A DNA stretch of 64,000 nt, taken from contig NZ_JH594606.1 of the NCBI RefSeq assembly GCF_000243235.1, positions 1,777,228 to 1,841,227 of the forward strand, written 5' to 3'. The stretch is from Gillisia limnaea DSM 15749 (lineage in GTDB: Bacteria; Bacteroidota; Bacteroidia; Flavobacteriales; Flavobacteriaceae). Positions 54,158 through 62,084 of this stretch are shown here, piece by piece. Below the pieces are notes generated by a model. It saw nothing but the letters and a program-made list of their open reading frames with translations. It did not search any database and had not been told where the DNA came from. How positions within the stretch are numbered: position 1 is the first letter of the stretch; each line of letters opens with the position of its first letter. The translations under genes were made by a program, and so were the position numbers.

Positions 54158-55273
54158 TTATTCAACCATTTCTGCTAATTCCATCCCTATCAAACTCCCA
54201 ATGGCAACTCCCATTCCGCCAAGGCGAACCCCGCAATAAACATTATTGGATAGTTGTTTTACTATAGGGCTCTTTGTGCTGCCCACCCCCATTATTCCAC
54301 TCCAACGATGATCGATCTCAAATGGAACATCAGGTAAGATAGTGGATTTTAAAAGAGCTTCAAGTTTGTTCTGAATACGCGCAGTTTGTTCCATTTCTGT
54401 GGTTTCCTCAGCTTTAAAATCCAGGTTTCTACCCCCTCCAAACAGTATTCTGTCATCTATATTTCTAAAGTAATAATAGCCCTTATCCAGGTGAAAGGTA
54501 CCTTTTACTTTAAGATTCTTAATAGGCTTTGTAATTAGAACCTGTGCCCTGGCCGGTTTTACTCCTGAAATTCCCATTTTGGAAGCAAATCCATTTGTAG
54601 CGATCAATAACTTTTTTGTGTGGAATAGAAATTTATCTGTTTTCACCTCCACGGAAGTATCATTTTCTAAAACATCCTCTACTGTAATACTGTTAAGTAT
54701 CTTGATTCCCGCTAAATGCACTTTTTGAAGCAGTGCCTCCATCATCTTCCCGGTATTTATTTGTGCTTCAAACTTGTTGTAAACCAAAGGTTCCTTTATA
54801 TTCTTAAAATTGAAAATATTCGTTTTGGTCCCAAAAACTTCTCCTCCAAAAACCGGTTTTAATAGATCATTTACAGTTTTTATTTGGGATACACAGGATT
54901 GATATAGTTGTTCATCTTCAGGAAGAAAAAGTTCATACCCACCAAAACATTTGTAGCCTATGGCATCATCCCCAAGATTTTTTCGGAGCAATTCCAGGCC
55001 TTTTTTTCGTTTTTGAATGAGTTCTACAACTTCCTGTTCAGAGTGGGAATCAAGATCATCTAAAATTTCAGATAAGCTCCCATAGCAAGCAAAACCGGCA
55101 TTTTTGGTACTTGCGCCATTGGGTAGAAATCCTCTTTCCAGGATTAATATCCTTGAATCAGGAAAACGATCCTTTAAATGAAGCGCAGTATTTAAGCCTA
55201 CAATTCCGCTTCCCACGATGGTATAATCTATATTTGATAGCCAGGATTGGTATTCCCAGTAAGAAAGGTTCAT
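54158..55273 (-). CDS. FAD-dependent amine/amino acid oxidoreductase (DadA-like)
   Basis: A 371-residue DAO-family flavoprotein. Seen: FAD-binding YTIVGSGIVGLNTALHLKD (about residues 17-35), ILILERGFLPNGASTKNAGF, LIATNGFASK, and the C-terminal MGVGSTKSPIVKQ and YCGVRLGGMGVAIGS. SGIMG and RLGGMG are typical of the D-amino-acid/glycine oxidase group. It lacks a signal peptide. The amine substrate is unknown. The gene is separated from accC by a long terminator. Confidence 0.87.
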   Translation of the reverse strand: MNLSYWEYQSWLSNIDYTIVGSGIVGLNTALHLKDRFPDSRILILERGFLPNGASTKNAGFACYGSLSEILDDLDSHSEQEVVELIQKRKKGLELLRKNLGDDAIGYKCFGGYELFLPEDEQLYQSCVSQIKTVNDLLKPVFGGEVFGTKTNIFNFKNIKEPLVYNKFEAQINTGKMMEALLQKVHLAGIKILNSITVEDVLENDTSVEVKTDKFLFHTKKLLIATNGFASKMGISGVKPARAQVLITKPIKNLKVKGTFHLDKGYYYFRNIDDRILFGGGRNLDFKAEETTEMEQTARIQNKLEALLKSTILPDVPFEIDHRWSGIMGVGSTKSPIVKQLSNNVYCGVRLGGMGVAIGSLIGMELAEMVE

Positions 55274-55383
55274 ACACTTGATTTAAAAATGAAAATTACG
55301 TAAAGTTTTGGAGACTTTTTAACCAGACTTCATAGTTTATACAAACAGAACTTTTAGGTATGGGAGATTAAATATTATATGAT

Positions 55384-55432
55384 AAAAAACAAAATCCCGG
55401 CAGATTTTAAATCTGCCGGGATTTTGTTTTTT
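55384..55432 (-). terminator. Very long terminator stem after accC
   Basis: A near-perfect palindrome: arms of about 23 bp centred at 55408, with core ATCCCGGCAGATTT and its complement, flanked by A- and T-runs. On the minus strand it follows the accB-accC genes. Stem length is well above that of the other terminators in the window. Confidence 0.9.
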
Positions 55433-55475
55433 AATTCTATCCCACTAGTGAATCTGGTTTGGGATACCAAATTTT

Positions 55476-56828
55476 CTATTCCGCTTTTATAGGATTCATT
55501 TTCCAGGATTCCATAAACTTGGTGGTATAATTTCCATCGATATAATCTGGATGATCCATTAACTGCCTGTGGAATGGAATAGTTGTTTTCACTCCTTCTA
55601 TCACAAATTCATCCAGGGCACGTTTCATCTTATTGATGGCTTCTTCCCTGCTTTGGGCTGTAGTGATCAACTTCGCAATCATAGAATCATAATTTGGAGG
55701 AATTGAATATCCGCTGTAAACGTGGGTATCTATTCGTACTCCGTGTCCTCCGGGAGCATGTAAATTGGTGATCTTTCCCGGGGAAGGGCGAAAATCATGG
55801 TAAGGATCTTCTGCATTTATTCTACACTCTATAGAATGCAATTGTGGGAAGTAATTTTTCCCTGAAATTGGCACCCCTGCAGCAACAAGGATTTGCTCTC
55901 TAATAAGATCGTAATCGATAACCTGCTCTGTTATAGGGTGTTCCACCTGAATTCTGGTGTTCATCTCCATAAAGTAGAAATTCCTGTGTTTATCTACTAA
56001 AAATTCTACAGTCCCTGCTCCTTCATATTTTATGTACTCCGCAGCTTTTACTGCTGCATCTCCCATTTGTTTTCTTAACCTGTCGGTCATAAACGGAGAT
56101 GGAGTTTCCTCTGTAAGTTTCTGGTGACGTCTTTGAATTGAACAATCCCTTTCTGAAAGGTGACAGGCTTTTCCTGTGCTGTCCCCTATAATCTGGATTT
56201 CAATGTGGCGCGGCTCAAGAATGAGCTTTTCCATATACATCCCATCATTACCAAAGGCCGCACTTGCTTCCTGGCGGGCAGAATCCCAGGCGTTGCGAAG
56301 ATTTTCTTCTTTTAGAACCGCACGCATTCCTTTACCTCCACCACCAGCGGTCGCTTTTAACATAACGGGGAATCCCATCTCCTTAGCGAATCTCGAGCAT
56401 TCCTCAAAATCTTTCAATATACCATCTGAACCTGGGATACAAGGAACTCCTGCGGCCATCATAGTGGCTCTGGCAGAGGCTTTATCTCCCATTTTGTCGA
56501 TCATATCCGGGCTCGCACCAATAAATTTTATATTATGTTCCTGACAGATTTTCGAGAATTTGGAATTTTCAGAAAGAAAACCATAGCCGGGATGAATTGC
56601 ATCTGCATTGGTAATTTCGGCAGCGGCAATTATACTTGAGATCTTTAAATACGATAAATTACTTGGGGGAGGGCCTATACAAACAGCTTCATCTGCAAAC
56701 CTCACGTGGAGACTTTCGGCATCGGCAGTAGAATAAACTGCCACGGTTTTAATACCCATTTCCCTACAAGTCCTGATTACGCGCAATGCGATCTCACCTC
56801 TGTTGGCAATTAATATTTTTTTAAACAT
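55476..56828 (-). CDS. accC: Acetyl-CoA carboxylase, biotin carboxylase subunit
   Basis: ATP-dependent carboxylation of biotin on AccB, the first half-reaction of malonyl-CoA synthesis. The 450-residue ATP-grasp enzyme starts [20 protein letters not shown] and has [10 protein letters not shown], the glycine-rich [14 protein letters not shown], the [12 protein letters not shown] region and [14 protein letters not shown]. It is full length and follows accB by 51 bases on the same strand. Confidence 0.98.
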   Translation of the reverse strand: MFKKILIANRGEIALRVIRTCREMGIKTVAVYSTADAESLHVRFADEAVCIGPPPSNLSYLKISSIIAAAEITNADAIHPGYGFLSENSKFSKICQEHNIKFIGASPDMIDKMGDKASARATMMAAGVPCIPGSDGILKDFEECSRFAKEMGFPVMLKATAGGGGKGMRAVLKEENLRNAWDSARQEASAAFGNDGMYMEKLILEPRHIEIQIIGDSTGKACHLSERDCSIQRRHQKLTEETPSPFMTDRLRKQMGDAAVKAAEYIKYEGAGTVEFLVDKHRNFYFMEMNTRIQVEHPITEQVIDYDLIREQILVAAGVPISGKNYFPQLHSIECRINAEDPYHDFRPSPGKITNLHAPGGHGVRIDTHVYSGYSIPPNYDSMIAKLITTAQSREEAINKMKRALDEFVIEGVKTTIPFHRQLMDHPDYIDGNYTTKFMESWKMNPIKAE

Positions 56829-56879
56829 ACCTATATAGTATTTACTGAAGACGTAACGTTAAATTCTTTCAAGCTGCTA

Positions 56880-57383
56880 TTAAGAAGGATCTACTAAAAA
56901 TAAAGGTTGATCAAACTCTACCGGAGAAGAATCATCAACAAGCATTTTTACGATTTTTCCTGAAACTTCGCTTTCAATTTCATTAAATAATTTCATCGCT
57001 TCAATCACACAAAGTACATCTCCTACTTTTATACTATCCCCTACCTCAACAAAAACATCTTTATCCGGGGATGGTTTACGGTAAAACGTTCCAATAATTG
57101 GCGATTTTACGGTTATATATTTCGAATCTTCTACTGCTGGTTGTTTTGTTTCAGCGGCCGGACTGCTGCTTTCCTGCGATGAAGGAATGGCAGGTTGTTG
57201 CTGTTGTCCCTGCATTTGCTGCTGCACTTGTCCACCCATAGGATATTGTTGAATATAGGTGGTTTCCTTATCATCAGATCCTGTTTTTATGGTGATCTTT
57301 ATATCGTCCATTTCAAGTTTTACTTCACTGGCTCCTGATTTTGCCACGAACTTGATTAAATTCTGAATTTCTTTTAAATCCAT
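56880..57383 (-). CDS. accB: Biotin carboxyl carrier protein of acetyl-CoA carboxylase
   Basis: Carries biotin between carboxylase and transferase. The 167-residue product starts MDLKEIQNLIKFVAKSGAS, has a Gln/Pro-rich linker (about 55-90) and a C-terminal lipoyl-like domain with the biotin lysine in CVIEAMKLFNEIE (EAMK). I use the ATG at 57381-57383: a longer frame to 57470 would overlap the fabH coding end and has no family support. It sits 22 bases after fabH. Confidence 0.97.
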   Translation of the reverse strand: MDLKEIQNLIKFVAKSGASEVKLEMDDIKITIKTGSDDKETTYIQQYPMGGQVQQQMQGQQQQPAIPSSQESSSPAAETKQPAVEDSKYITVKSPIIGTFYRKPSPDKDVFVEVGDSIKVGDVLCVIEAMKLFNEIESEVSGKIVKMLVDDSSPVEFDQPLFLVDPS

Positions 57384-57405
57384 AATAGTATAGCGTATTG
57401 GTTTA

Positions 57406-58401
57406 TTAAGAATTATAAGCCCATTTAAGATAGATAGATCCCCAAGTGAATCCTCCTCCAAATGTTGCAAAAATTAAATTATCTCCTTTTTTGAATTGTT
57501 TTTCGAAATCGCTTAACAACAATGGAAGTGTTGCAGAAGTAGTATTTCCATATCGCTGAATGTTCATAAGTACCTTTTCATCTTCCAGGTTCATGCGGCT
57601 TGCGGTAGCACCAACGATTCTTTTATTGGCCTGATGTGCCACCAACCAATCCACATCGGAACTGCTAAGGTGATTCCTTTTCATTATTTGTTCACTGATA
57701 TCTGCCATATTGGAAACAGCAAATTTGAAAACGGTTTTTCCATCCTGTGTTACATAATGAAGTTTTTTTGCCACGGTAATTTCAGAAGGCGGCATTAAAG
57801 ATCCACCCGCCTCAATTTTAAGGGCTTCCCTTCCTATACCATCACTTCGTAGGAGTTCATCCTGAATTCCGAAGCCTTCATAGTTGGGTTCAAACAAAGC
57901 CGCACCGGCTCCATCTCCAAAAATGATACAGGTAGTCCTGTCGGTATAATCAATTATAGAAGACATTTTATCGGCTCCTATGACCAGTATTTTTTTATAT
58001 TTCCCAGATTGAATGTAGGCTGAGGCAGTGGACATTCCGTATAAAAACCCGGAACAGGCAGCTTGTAAATCGTACGCAAAAGCATTTGTTGCACCTATTT
58101 GAGTAGCAACATACACCGCAGTTGCAGCAACAGGGAGATCCGGGCTAACGGTAGCCACAATTACAAGATCTATTTCTTTTGGGTCTAATCCGGATTTATC
58201 GATCAAATCCTGAGCGGCCATAATAGCAAGATAGGAAGTCCCTTTGCTGGGATCCTTTAAAATTCGTCGCTCTCGTATGCCTGTCCTGCTAAAGATCCAT
58301 TCGTCATTGGTATCTACCATTTCTTCCAACATCTTGTTGGTCAATATATCTTCAGGGACATAACCTCCTACAGCGGTTATAGCTGCCGTGATTTCATTCA
58401 T
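57406..58401 (-). CDS. fabH: Beta-ketoacyl-ACP synthase III
   Basis: Initiates fatty acid synthesis by condensing acyl-CoA with malonyl-ACP. The 331-residue product has AITAVGGYVPEDILTN, the catalytic Cys in LQAACSGFLYGM (about residue 115), the His in DWLVAHQANKRI (about 255) and the Asn in RYGNTTSATLPLL. I use the ATG at 58399-58401; 18 bases of upstream frame are not needed. It leads the fabH-accB-accC unit. Confidence 0.97.
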   Translation of the reverse strand: MNEITAAITAVGGYVPEDILTNKMLEEMVDTNDEWIFSRTGIRERRILKDPSKGTSYLAIMAAQDLIDKSGLDPKEIDLVIVATVSPDLPVAATAVYVATQIGATNAFAYDLQAACSGFLYGMSTASAYIQSGKYKKILVIGADKMSSIIDYTDRTTCIIFGDGAGAALFEPNYEGFGIQDELLRSDGIGREALKIEAGGSLMPPSEITVAKKLHYVTQDGKTVFKFAVSNMADISEQIMKRNHLSSSDVDWLVAHQANKRIVGATASRMNLEDEKVLMNIQRYGNTTSATLPLLLSDFEKQFKKGDNLIFATFGGGFTWGSIYLKWAYNS

Positions 58402-58522
58402 AAAATCAATTTTATACACTATACAGCAGCAAAGTTCTGCTTCTTTAACAAAAACGTAAAAAACTACTGCGAATTGGGGTGCAAAATAAGGACTTTTTAG
58501 GACTTATTCAACTTAAAACAAA

Positions 58523-58550
58523 AAACTCCCACTAGTAAATGTGAGAGTTT
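58523..58550 (-). terminator. Terminator after rpmF
   Basis: On the minus strand AAACTCTCAC pairs with GTGGGAGTTT (10 bp, one T-G) and is followed by TTTGTTTT. It separates rpmF-DUF177 from the fabH unit. Confidence 0.8.
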
Positions 58551-58571
58551 AATTTGTACGAAGCGATTGAA

Positions 58572-58769
58572 TTATGCTTCTACTTCTTCGGTGTTATCAA
58601 TTAGCACCTGGCCACGGTAATATAATTTACCTTCATGCCAATGTGCCCTGTGATACAAATGAGCCTCTCCTGTTGTTGGATCTGTGGCTATTTGTGGAAC
58701 AGAAGCTTTATAATGTGTTCTTCTTTTGTCTCTTCTGGTTTTAGAGGTTTTTCTCTTAGGATGTGCCAT
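58572..58769 (-). CDS. rpmF: 50S ribosomal protein L32
   Basis: Small basic ribosomal protein, 65 residues: [20 protein letters not shown] is the L32 beginning, followed by [19 protein letters not shown]. The usual zinc-binding cysteines of L32 (CxxCG...C) are absent, as in the zinc-independent C-minus form. It follows the DUF177 gene by 9 bases, a widely conserved pairing, and precedes fabH. Confidence 0.96.
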   Translation of the reverse strand: MAHPKRKTSKTRRDKRRTHYKASVPQIATDPTTGEAHLYHRAHWHEGKLYYRGQVLIDNTEEVEA

Positions 58770-58778
58770 TGCTACGGA

Positions 58779-59324
58779 TTATTTATCGTTTAATAAGTTT
58801 TTTAATTTATTCCAGCGGGGATCTATATCTTCCCCATTTTCATGCTCTTTAATATCGTCCACTTTAGGACTTAATTCTTCCAACTTTTCAAGTACTTCAG
58901 ATTTCAGGCTCCCGTCTATTACCCCGGGATGAATTCTTTTAAATGGAACAGATAATACAATCAATTCATAAATGTACTGAGCGACATTTAATTGATATTC
59001 CGAATGTGGAAGGATCAATAAGTCCTCATTGTCATCGTTAAACTCATCTCCAAACTTTACCACCATGATCAATTCTCCGTTTACAGGTTGATCGTAAGGT
59101 TCATTGGTGAGATCACAATTTACATTTACCATTCCGGAAGCCTTTAAAGTAAGCTCCATCATTGTTGGTTTTTTATCGAACAGCAAATCGATTTTTACAT
59201 CGACGCTGTTAAATTCATCGTATTCAAAATGTTCAAAGAACTCCTTATCTATTTGATACTCAAAGGTATGCTTTCCTTGTTTCAACCCTACAAAAGGGAT
59301 TGTAAACGCTTCTAATTTCTTCAT
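58779..59324 (-). CDS. DUF177/YceD family protein
   Basis: A 181-residue acidic protein. Seen: FTIPFVGLKQGKHTFEYQID at the start, SGMVNVNCDLTNEPYDQPV, and the C-terminal DPRWNKLKNLLND characteristic of the family in Bacteroidota. The CxR-type central Cys (NCDLT) is kept. In other bacteria the yceD-rpmF pair is conserved and YceD has been linked to 23S rRNA or ribosome assembly. It should be the first gene of its transcript, with a -7 element at 59369-59376. Confidence 0.92.
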   Translation of the reverse strand: MKKLEAFTIPFVGLKQGKHTFEYQIDKEFFEHFEYDEFNSVDVKIDLLFDKKPTMMELTLKASGMVNVNCDLTNEPYDQPVNGELIMVVKFGDEFNDDNEDLLILPHSEYQLNVAQYIYELIVLSVPFKRIHPGVIDGSLKSEVLEKLEELSPKVDDIKEHENGEDIDPRWNKLKNLLNDK

Positions 59325-59368
59325 AACATCGTCTATTTCGAGCGTCTGCCCTTTGGAAAAGGCAGGTG

Positions 59369-59376
59369 CAAAGATA
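59369..59376 (-). promoter_or_regulatory. -7 element for DUF177-rpmF, with hairpin at the predicted 5' end
   Basis: Minus strand reads TATCTTTG. The predicted start near 59362 falls at the foot of a hairpin (CTGCC at 59361-59365 with GGCAG at 59346-59350), so the mRNA may begin with a stem-loop. Confidence 0.5.
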
Positions 59377-59419
59377 TAAAATATAATGAATTATCGATCT
59401 TTTATAAACAAATAGTTGT

Positions 59420-60466
59420 TTATATCTTTTTGCTCTGTTTTCTCAAGGGATCTTTGGTTAGTTTTTTATACTCCTTCCGGGTTTTAAAAATCTCGATAGC
59501 TTTAAAAACAGCCTCTTTAAAGGAGTTGATATTCGCACAATTTTTACCTGCAATCTCAAAGGCAGTTCCGTGATCCGGGGAAGTTCTTACTTTTTTTAAT
59601 CCCGCGGTAAAATTCACTCCTTCTCCAAAGGAAAGCGTTTTAAACGGAATGAGTCCCTGGTCATGATACGATGCTATAATGGCATCAAAATTTTCGTGAT
59701 TTTTAGAGCCAAAAAAACTATCGGCCGCATACGGGCCAAAAACCAAATATCCTTTATCTTTTAACTTCTGAATGGTGGGCTTTAAAATAGTTTCATCTTC
59801 CTGCCCTATCAATCCATGATCTCCACTATGTGGGTTTATCCCCAAAACGGCAATTTTAGGCTTGGATATCCTGAAATCCTGCTGAAGGGTTTTTTGTATC
59901 GTTGTGATTTTCTTCTCTATAAGCTCAGGGCTTATTATCTGGGCAATATCTTTCAGCGGAACATGGTCTGTTAACAAACCTACTTTCAAATTGTCTGTGA
60001 TCATGAACATCAGGCTATCTCCCTGCAGTTCCCGGGCAAGATAATCTGTATGGCCTGGAAATTTAAATTCTTCAGACTGGATCGTATTTTTATTGATAGG
60101 GGCAGTTACCAACACATCAATTTCGTCGTCTTTCAAGGCTTTTGTAGCAGCCTGGAGTGATTTAAACGCATATTTTCCGCTTTCGGGATCTTCGGCTCCA
60201 AAATTAATCACCACATTTTCCTTCCACACATTGATCACATTCACTTTTCCATCTATTGCTTCAGAAACCTTTTCAATTCCCTGAAGGTTGATAGAAAGAT
60301 CAAAATGCTTTTTTAGAAAACTCAGGGTTTTAACGGAGGCAAAAATAATGGGAGTACAAAAATCCAGCATCCTGGAGTCATCAAAAGTCTTTAGGATTAT
60401 TTCACCACCAATTCCATTTAGATCCCCAATACTAATTCCCAATTTTATCTTTTGCGCAGACTTCAT
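59420..60466 (-). CDS. pdxA: 4-hydroxythreonine-4-phosphate dehydrogenase
   Basis: NAD-dependent step of DXP-dependent pyridoxal phosphate synthesis. The 348-residue product is full length. Seen: LGISIGDLNGIGGEIIL, VTAPINKNTIQ, and the metal ligands His in KFPGHTDYLA, the His in GINPHSGDHGL and the His in IASYHDQGLIPFK; VRTSPDHGTAFEIAGK is also present. It is divergent from ribE with 59 bases between. Confidence 0.96.
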   Translation of the reverse strand: MKSAQKIKLGISIGDLNGIGGEIILKTFDDSRMLDFCTPIIFASVKTLSFLKKHFDLSINLQGIEKVSEAIDGKVNVINVWKENVVINFGAEDPESGKYAFKSLQAATKALKDDEIDVLVTAPINKNTIQSEEFKFPGHTDYLARELQGDSLMFMITDNLKVGLLTDHVPLKDIAQIISPELIEKKITTIQKTLQQDFRISKPKIAVLGINPHSGDHGLIGQEDETILKPTIQKLKDKGYLVFGPYAADSFFGSKNHENFDAIIASYHDQGLIPFKTLSFGEGVNFTAGLKKVRTSPDHGTAFEIAGKNCANINSFKEAVFKAIEIFKTRKEYKKLTKDPLRKQSKKI

Positions 60467-60501
60467 ATTCTTTCCCCTTTTTTATTTCTATTTTTACATC
60501 A

Positions 60502-60509
60502 CAAATGTA
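60502..60509 (-). promoter_or_regulatory. -7 element for pdxA
   Basis: Minus strand reads TACATTTG, an exact TAnnTTTG; predicted start about 60495, 29 bases before the ATG. Confidence 0.5.
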
Positions 60510-60525
60510 AGAATAATCCAAACAT

Positions 60526-61113
60526 ATGTTTACCGGAATTGTAGAAGAAATAGGAGAAGTACTTGAAACCGTTCCTGAAAATGGAAATCTTAATTTAAAG
60601 ATCCGGGCAAAAATGACCCCTGAATTAAAGATAGATCAAAGTGTTTCGCATAATGGAGTTTGCTTAACAGTGGTTGGGCTGGAAAATGCCATTTATACCG
60701 TAACCGCCATTAAGGAGACTTTGGAAAAAACAAATTTGGGAGCTATAAAGGCAGGGCAATTTATCAACCTGGAACGCGGAATGCAATTGGGAGCCAGGTT
60801 GGATGGACATATTGTACAGGGTCACGTGGATCAAACCGGAATTTGTAAGCATGTAACAGAAGAAGATGGCAGCTGGATCTACACCTTCGGGTATGATCCA
60901 AAAATGAGCAATATCACTATAGAAAAAGGATCAATAACGGTTAATGGTGTTAGTCTTACGGTGGTGAATTCAAAATTAAATGAATTTAGCGTTGCCATCA
61001 TTCCGTATACTTATAATAACACCGTATTTAAATATATTCAGAAAGGGGATAAGGTCAACCTGGAATTTGATGTGATTGGAAAGTATGTAAAAAGGCTTAC
61101 AGAGCTTGCTTAA
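60526..61113 (+). CDS. ribE: Riboflavin synthase, alpha subunit
   Basis: Dismutates two lumazines to riboflavin. The 195-residue product shows the two internal lumazine-binding repeats: MFTGIVEEIGEV with SVSHNGVCLTVVGLE in the first half and LDGHIVQGHVDQTG with SITVNGVSLTVVNSK in the second; both repeats keep the VNGVxLTV-type motif. The stop overlaps the end of the converging PID-CTERM-like gene by 3 bases. Confidence 0.96.
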   Translation: MFTGIVEEIGEVLETVPENGNLNLKIRAKMTPELKIDQSVSHNGVCLTVVGLENAIYTVTAIKETLEKTNLGAIKAGQFINLERGMQLGARLDGHIVQGHVDQTGICKHVTEEDGSWIYTFGYDPKMSNITIEKGSITVNGVSLTVVNSKLNEFSVAIIPYTYNNTVFKYIQKGDKVNLEFDVIGKYVKRLTELA

Positions 61114-61445
61114 GCAGTCTTTCTAATCCTTAACAGGTAAATTCCCAAACCAAGACCCGCAATCAGCAAAATAGGAAGATGATCATTAATTGGCAATCCT
61201 ACAGGAGGAGGAGGACTAAGAGAATTTTCAGTTGTGTCCGACATTTGAGGCTGCGGTAAATTATGAGTCTGCGAAAAGCTACTTATCGTTAAAAGACAAA
61301 ATAGTGCTGACCAAAATACAAATGAAGAGAATATTCGTTTCGTTAAAGCGCGAAAAACACTTCCAGGTTCGCAAAGGCCTCTCTGCCCAAAAGAGCTAAA
61401 GCTCATGGAAAACAAGAGTGCAAAAAGAAATACTATTCTTTTCAT
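61110..61445 (-). CDS. Small exported protein with PID-CTERM-like sorting tail
   Basis: An 111-residue protein. The C-terminus PPPPVGLPINDHLPILLIAG is followed by GLGIYLLRIRK, a Pro-rich tether, a PI(N/D) motif, a membrane segment and a basic end, which resembles the PID-CTERM sorting signal of flavobacteria. The N-terminus has two signal-peptide-like segments in a row: MKRIVFLFALLFSMSFSSFG and, about 20 residues later, TKRIFSSFVFWSALFCLLTI ending SSFSQ. The mature protein between the second cleavage and the tail is only about 20 residues. The two signals may reflect a duplication or a fusion. No neighbour suggests its role. Confidence 0.6.
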   Translation of the reverse strand: MKRIVFLFALLFSMSFSSFGQRGLCEPGSVFRALTKRIFSSFVFWSALFCLLTISSFSQTHNLPQPQMSDTTENSLSPPPPVGLPINDHLPILLIAGLGLGIYLLRIRKTA

Positions 61446-61844
61446 AAATAGGTTAAATGGATCTGGGGAATATAAATATATTTCAAATGCTAATGATATT
61501 CAAAACATTTCGATTAAAAGGTGCCTTTAGTCGACAAAGAACTAAATCCCAAATTTATCCACATTCAAAACAAAACTAATCTTTATAATTCAATTACAAA
61601 CAATTTTTAATCAGCTGTTTATATCTACGTAGATTAGGCAGGAAAAGTTTCATTAACAATAATCTTTTAAAACATTCAGAAATTTCAAACCTAAACAAAC
61701 ATCCTTTACCTTCATTTCCCTATATAAAATTGGTCAGCGCGGATTTGAAATCCGCGCTATCCGCTTTGTTTTTCGAACAGTCCCGGGTATTAAGATACTC
61801 TGTTTTAAAGAAATTTTGTTCTCTTGCTTTACACCTTTAATTTG
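61446..61844. other. Intergenic region after the PID-CTERM-like gene
   Basis: About 400 bases with no gene that I can support. It holds the palindrome at 61736-61758 and A/T-rich sequence; the upstream part should contain the promoter of the PID-CTERM-like gene. Confidence 0.5.
61736..61758. repeat. Short perfect palindrome, REP-like
   Basis: AGCGCGGATTT (61736-61746), one central G, AAATCCGCGCT (61748-61758). The sequence around it is A/T-rich and without a T-run, so it is not a normal terminator. Repeats of this build are familiar from flavobacterial intergenic DNA, as far as I recall. Confidence 0.6.
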
Positions 61845-62084
61845 TTACCTCCTTACTTCACTACTCCGGTACTTCTCTACTCGTCCTTTTTTTGTTTCAC
61901 TGTTTTTTTTTCGGTGTTTTACGACTTCGGCTTCCCTTAAGAAAATGATCTCTTCTGTAATGTTAGTCATCAGATCTCCTATTCTTTCCACCTCCTTTAT
62001 CACCGAGAAAATCAACATAAACTGTTCTATTAGCTGCAGGTCAGCTTTTACCTCTTCAGAAATAATTCTTATCGGTAGTAGGTA
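61845..62084 (-). pseudogene. phoU: phoU fragment (C-terminal part only)
   Basis: On the minus strand, 79 codons and a stop read YLLPIRIISEEVKADLQLIE, then FSVIKEVERIGDLMTNITEE and IIFLREAEVVKH, which is the C-terminal PhoU repeat with its (K/E)xxERIGDxxTNIxE metal-binding motif. No PhoU N-terminal part exists: the frame begins directly after the SulP stop codon at 62085-62087 and in the same frame. No start codon fits before IGD. A normal PhoU is about 220 residues. I read it as a remnant left by a deletion; it is also possible that a readthrough product of SulP exists, though that is unlikely. Confidence 0.75.

Noticed and set aside
57384..57470. 29-residue N-terminal extension of AccB
   Set aside because: It overlaps the fabH 3' end, and AccB proteins in this lineage begin at MDLKEI.
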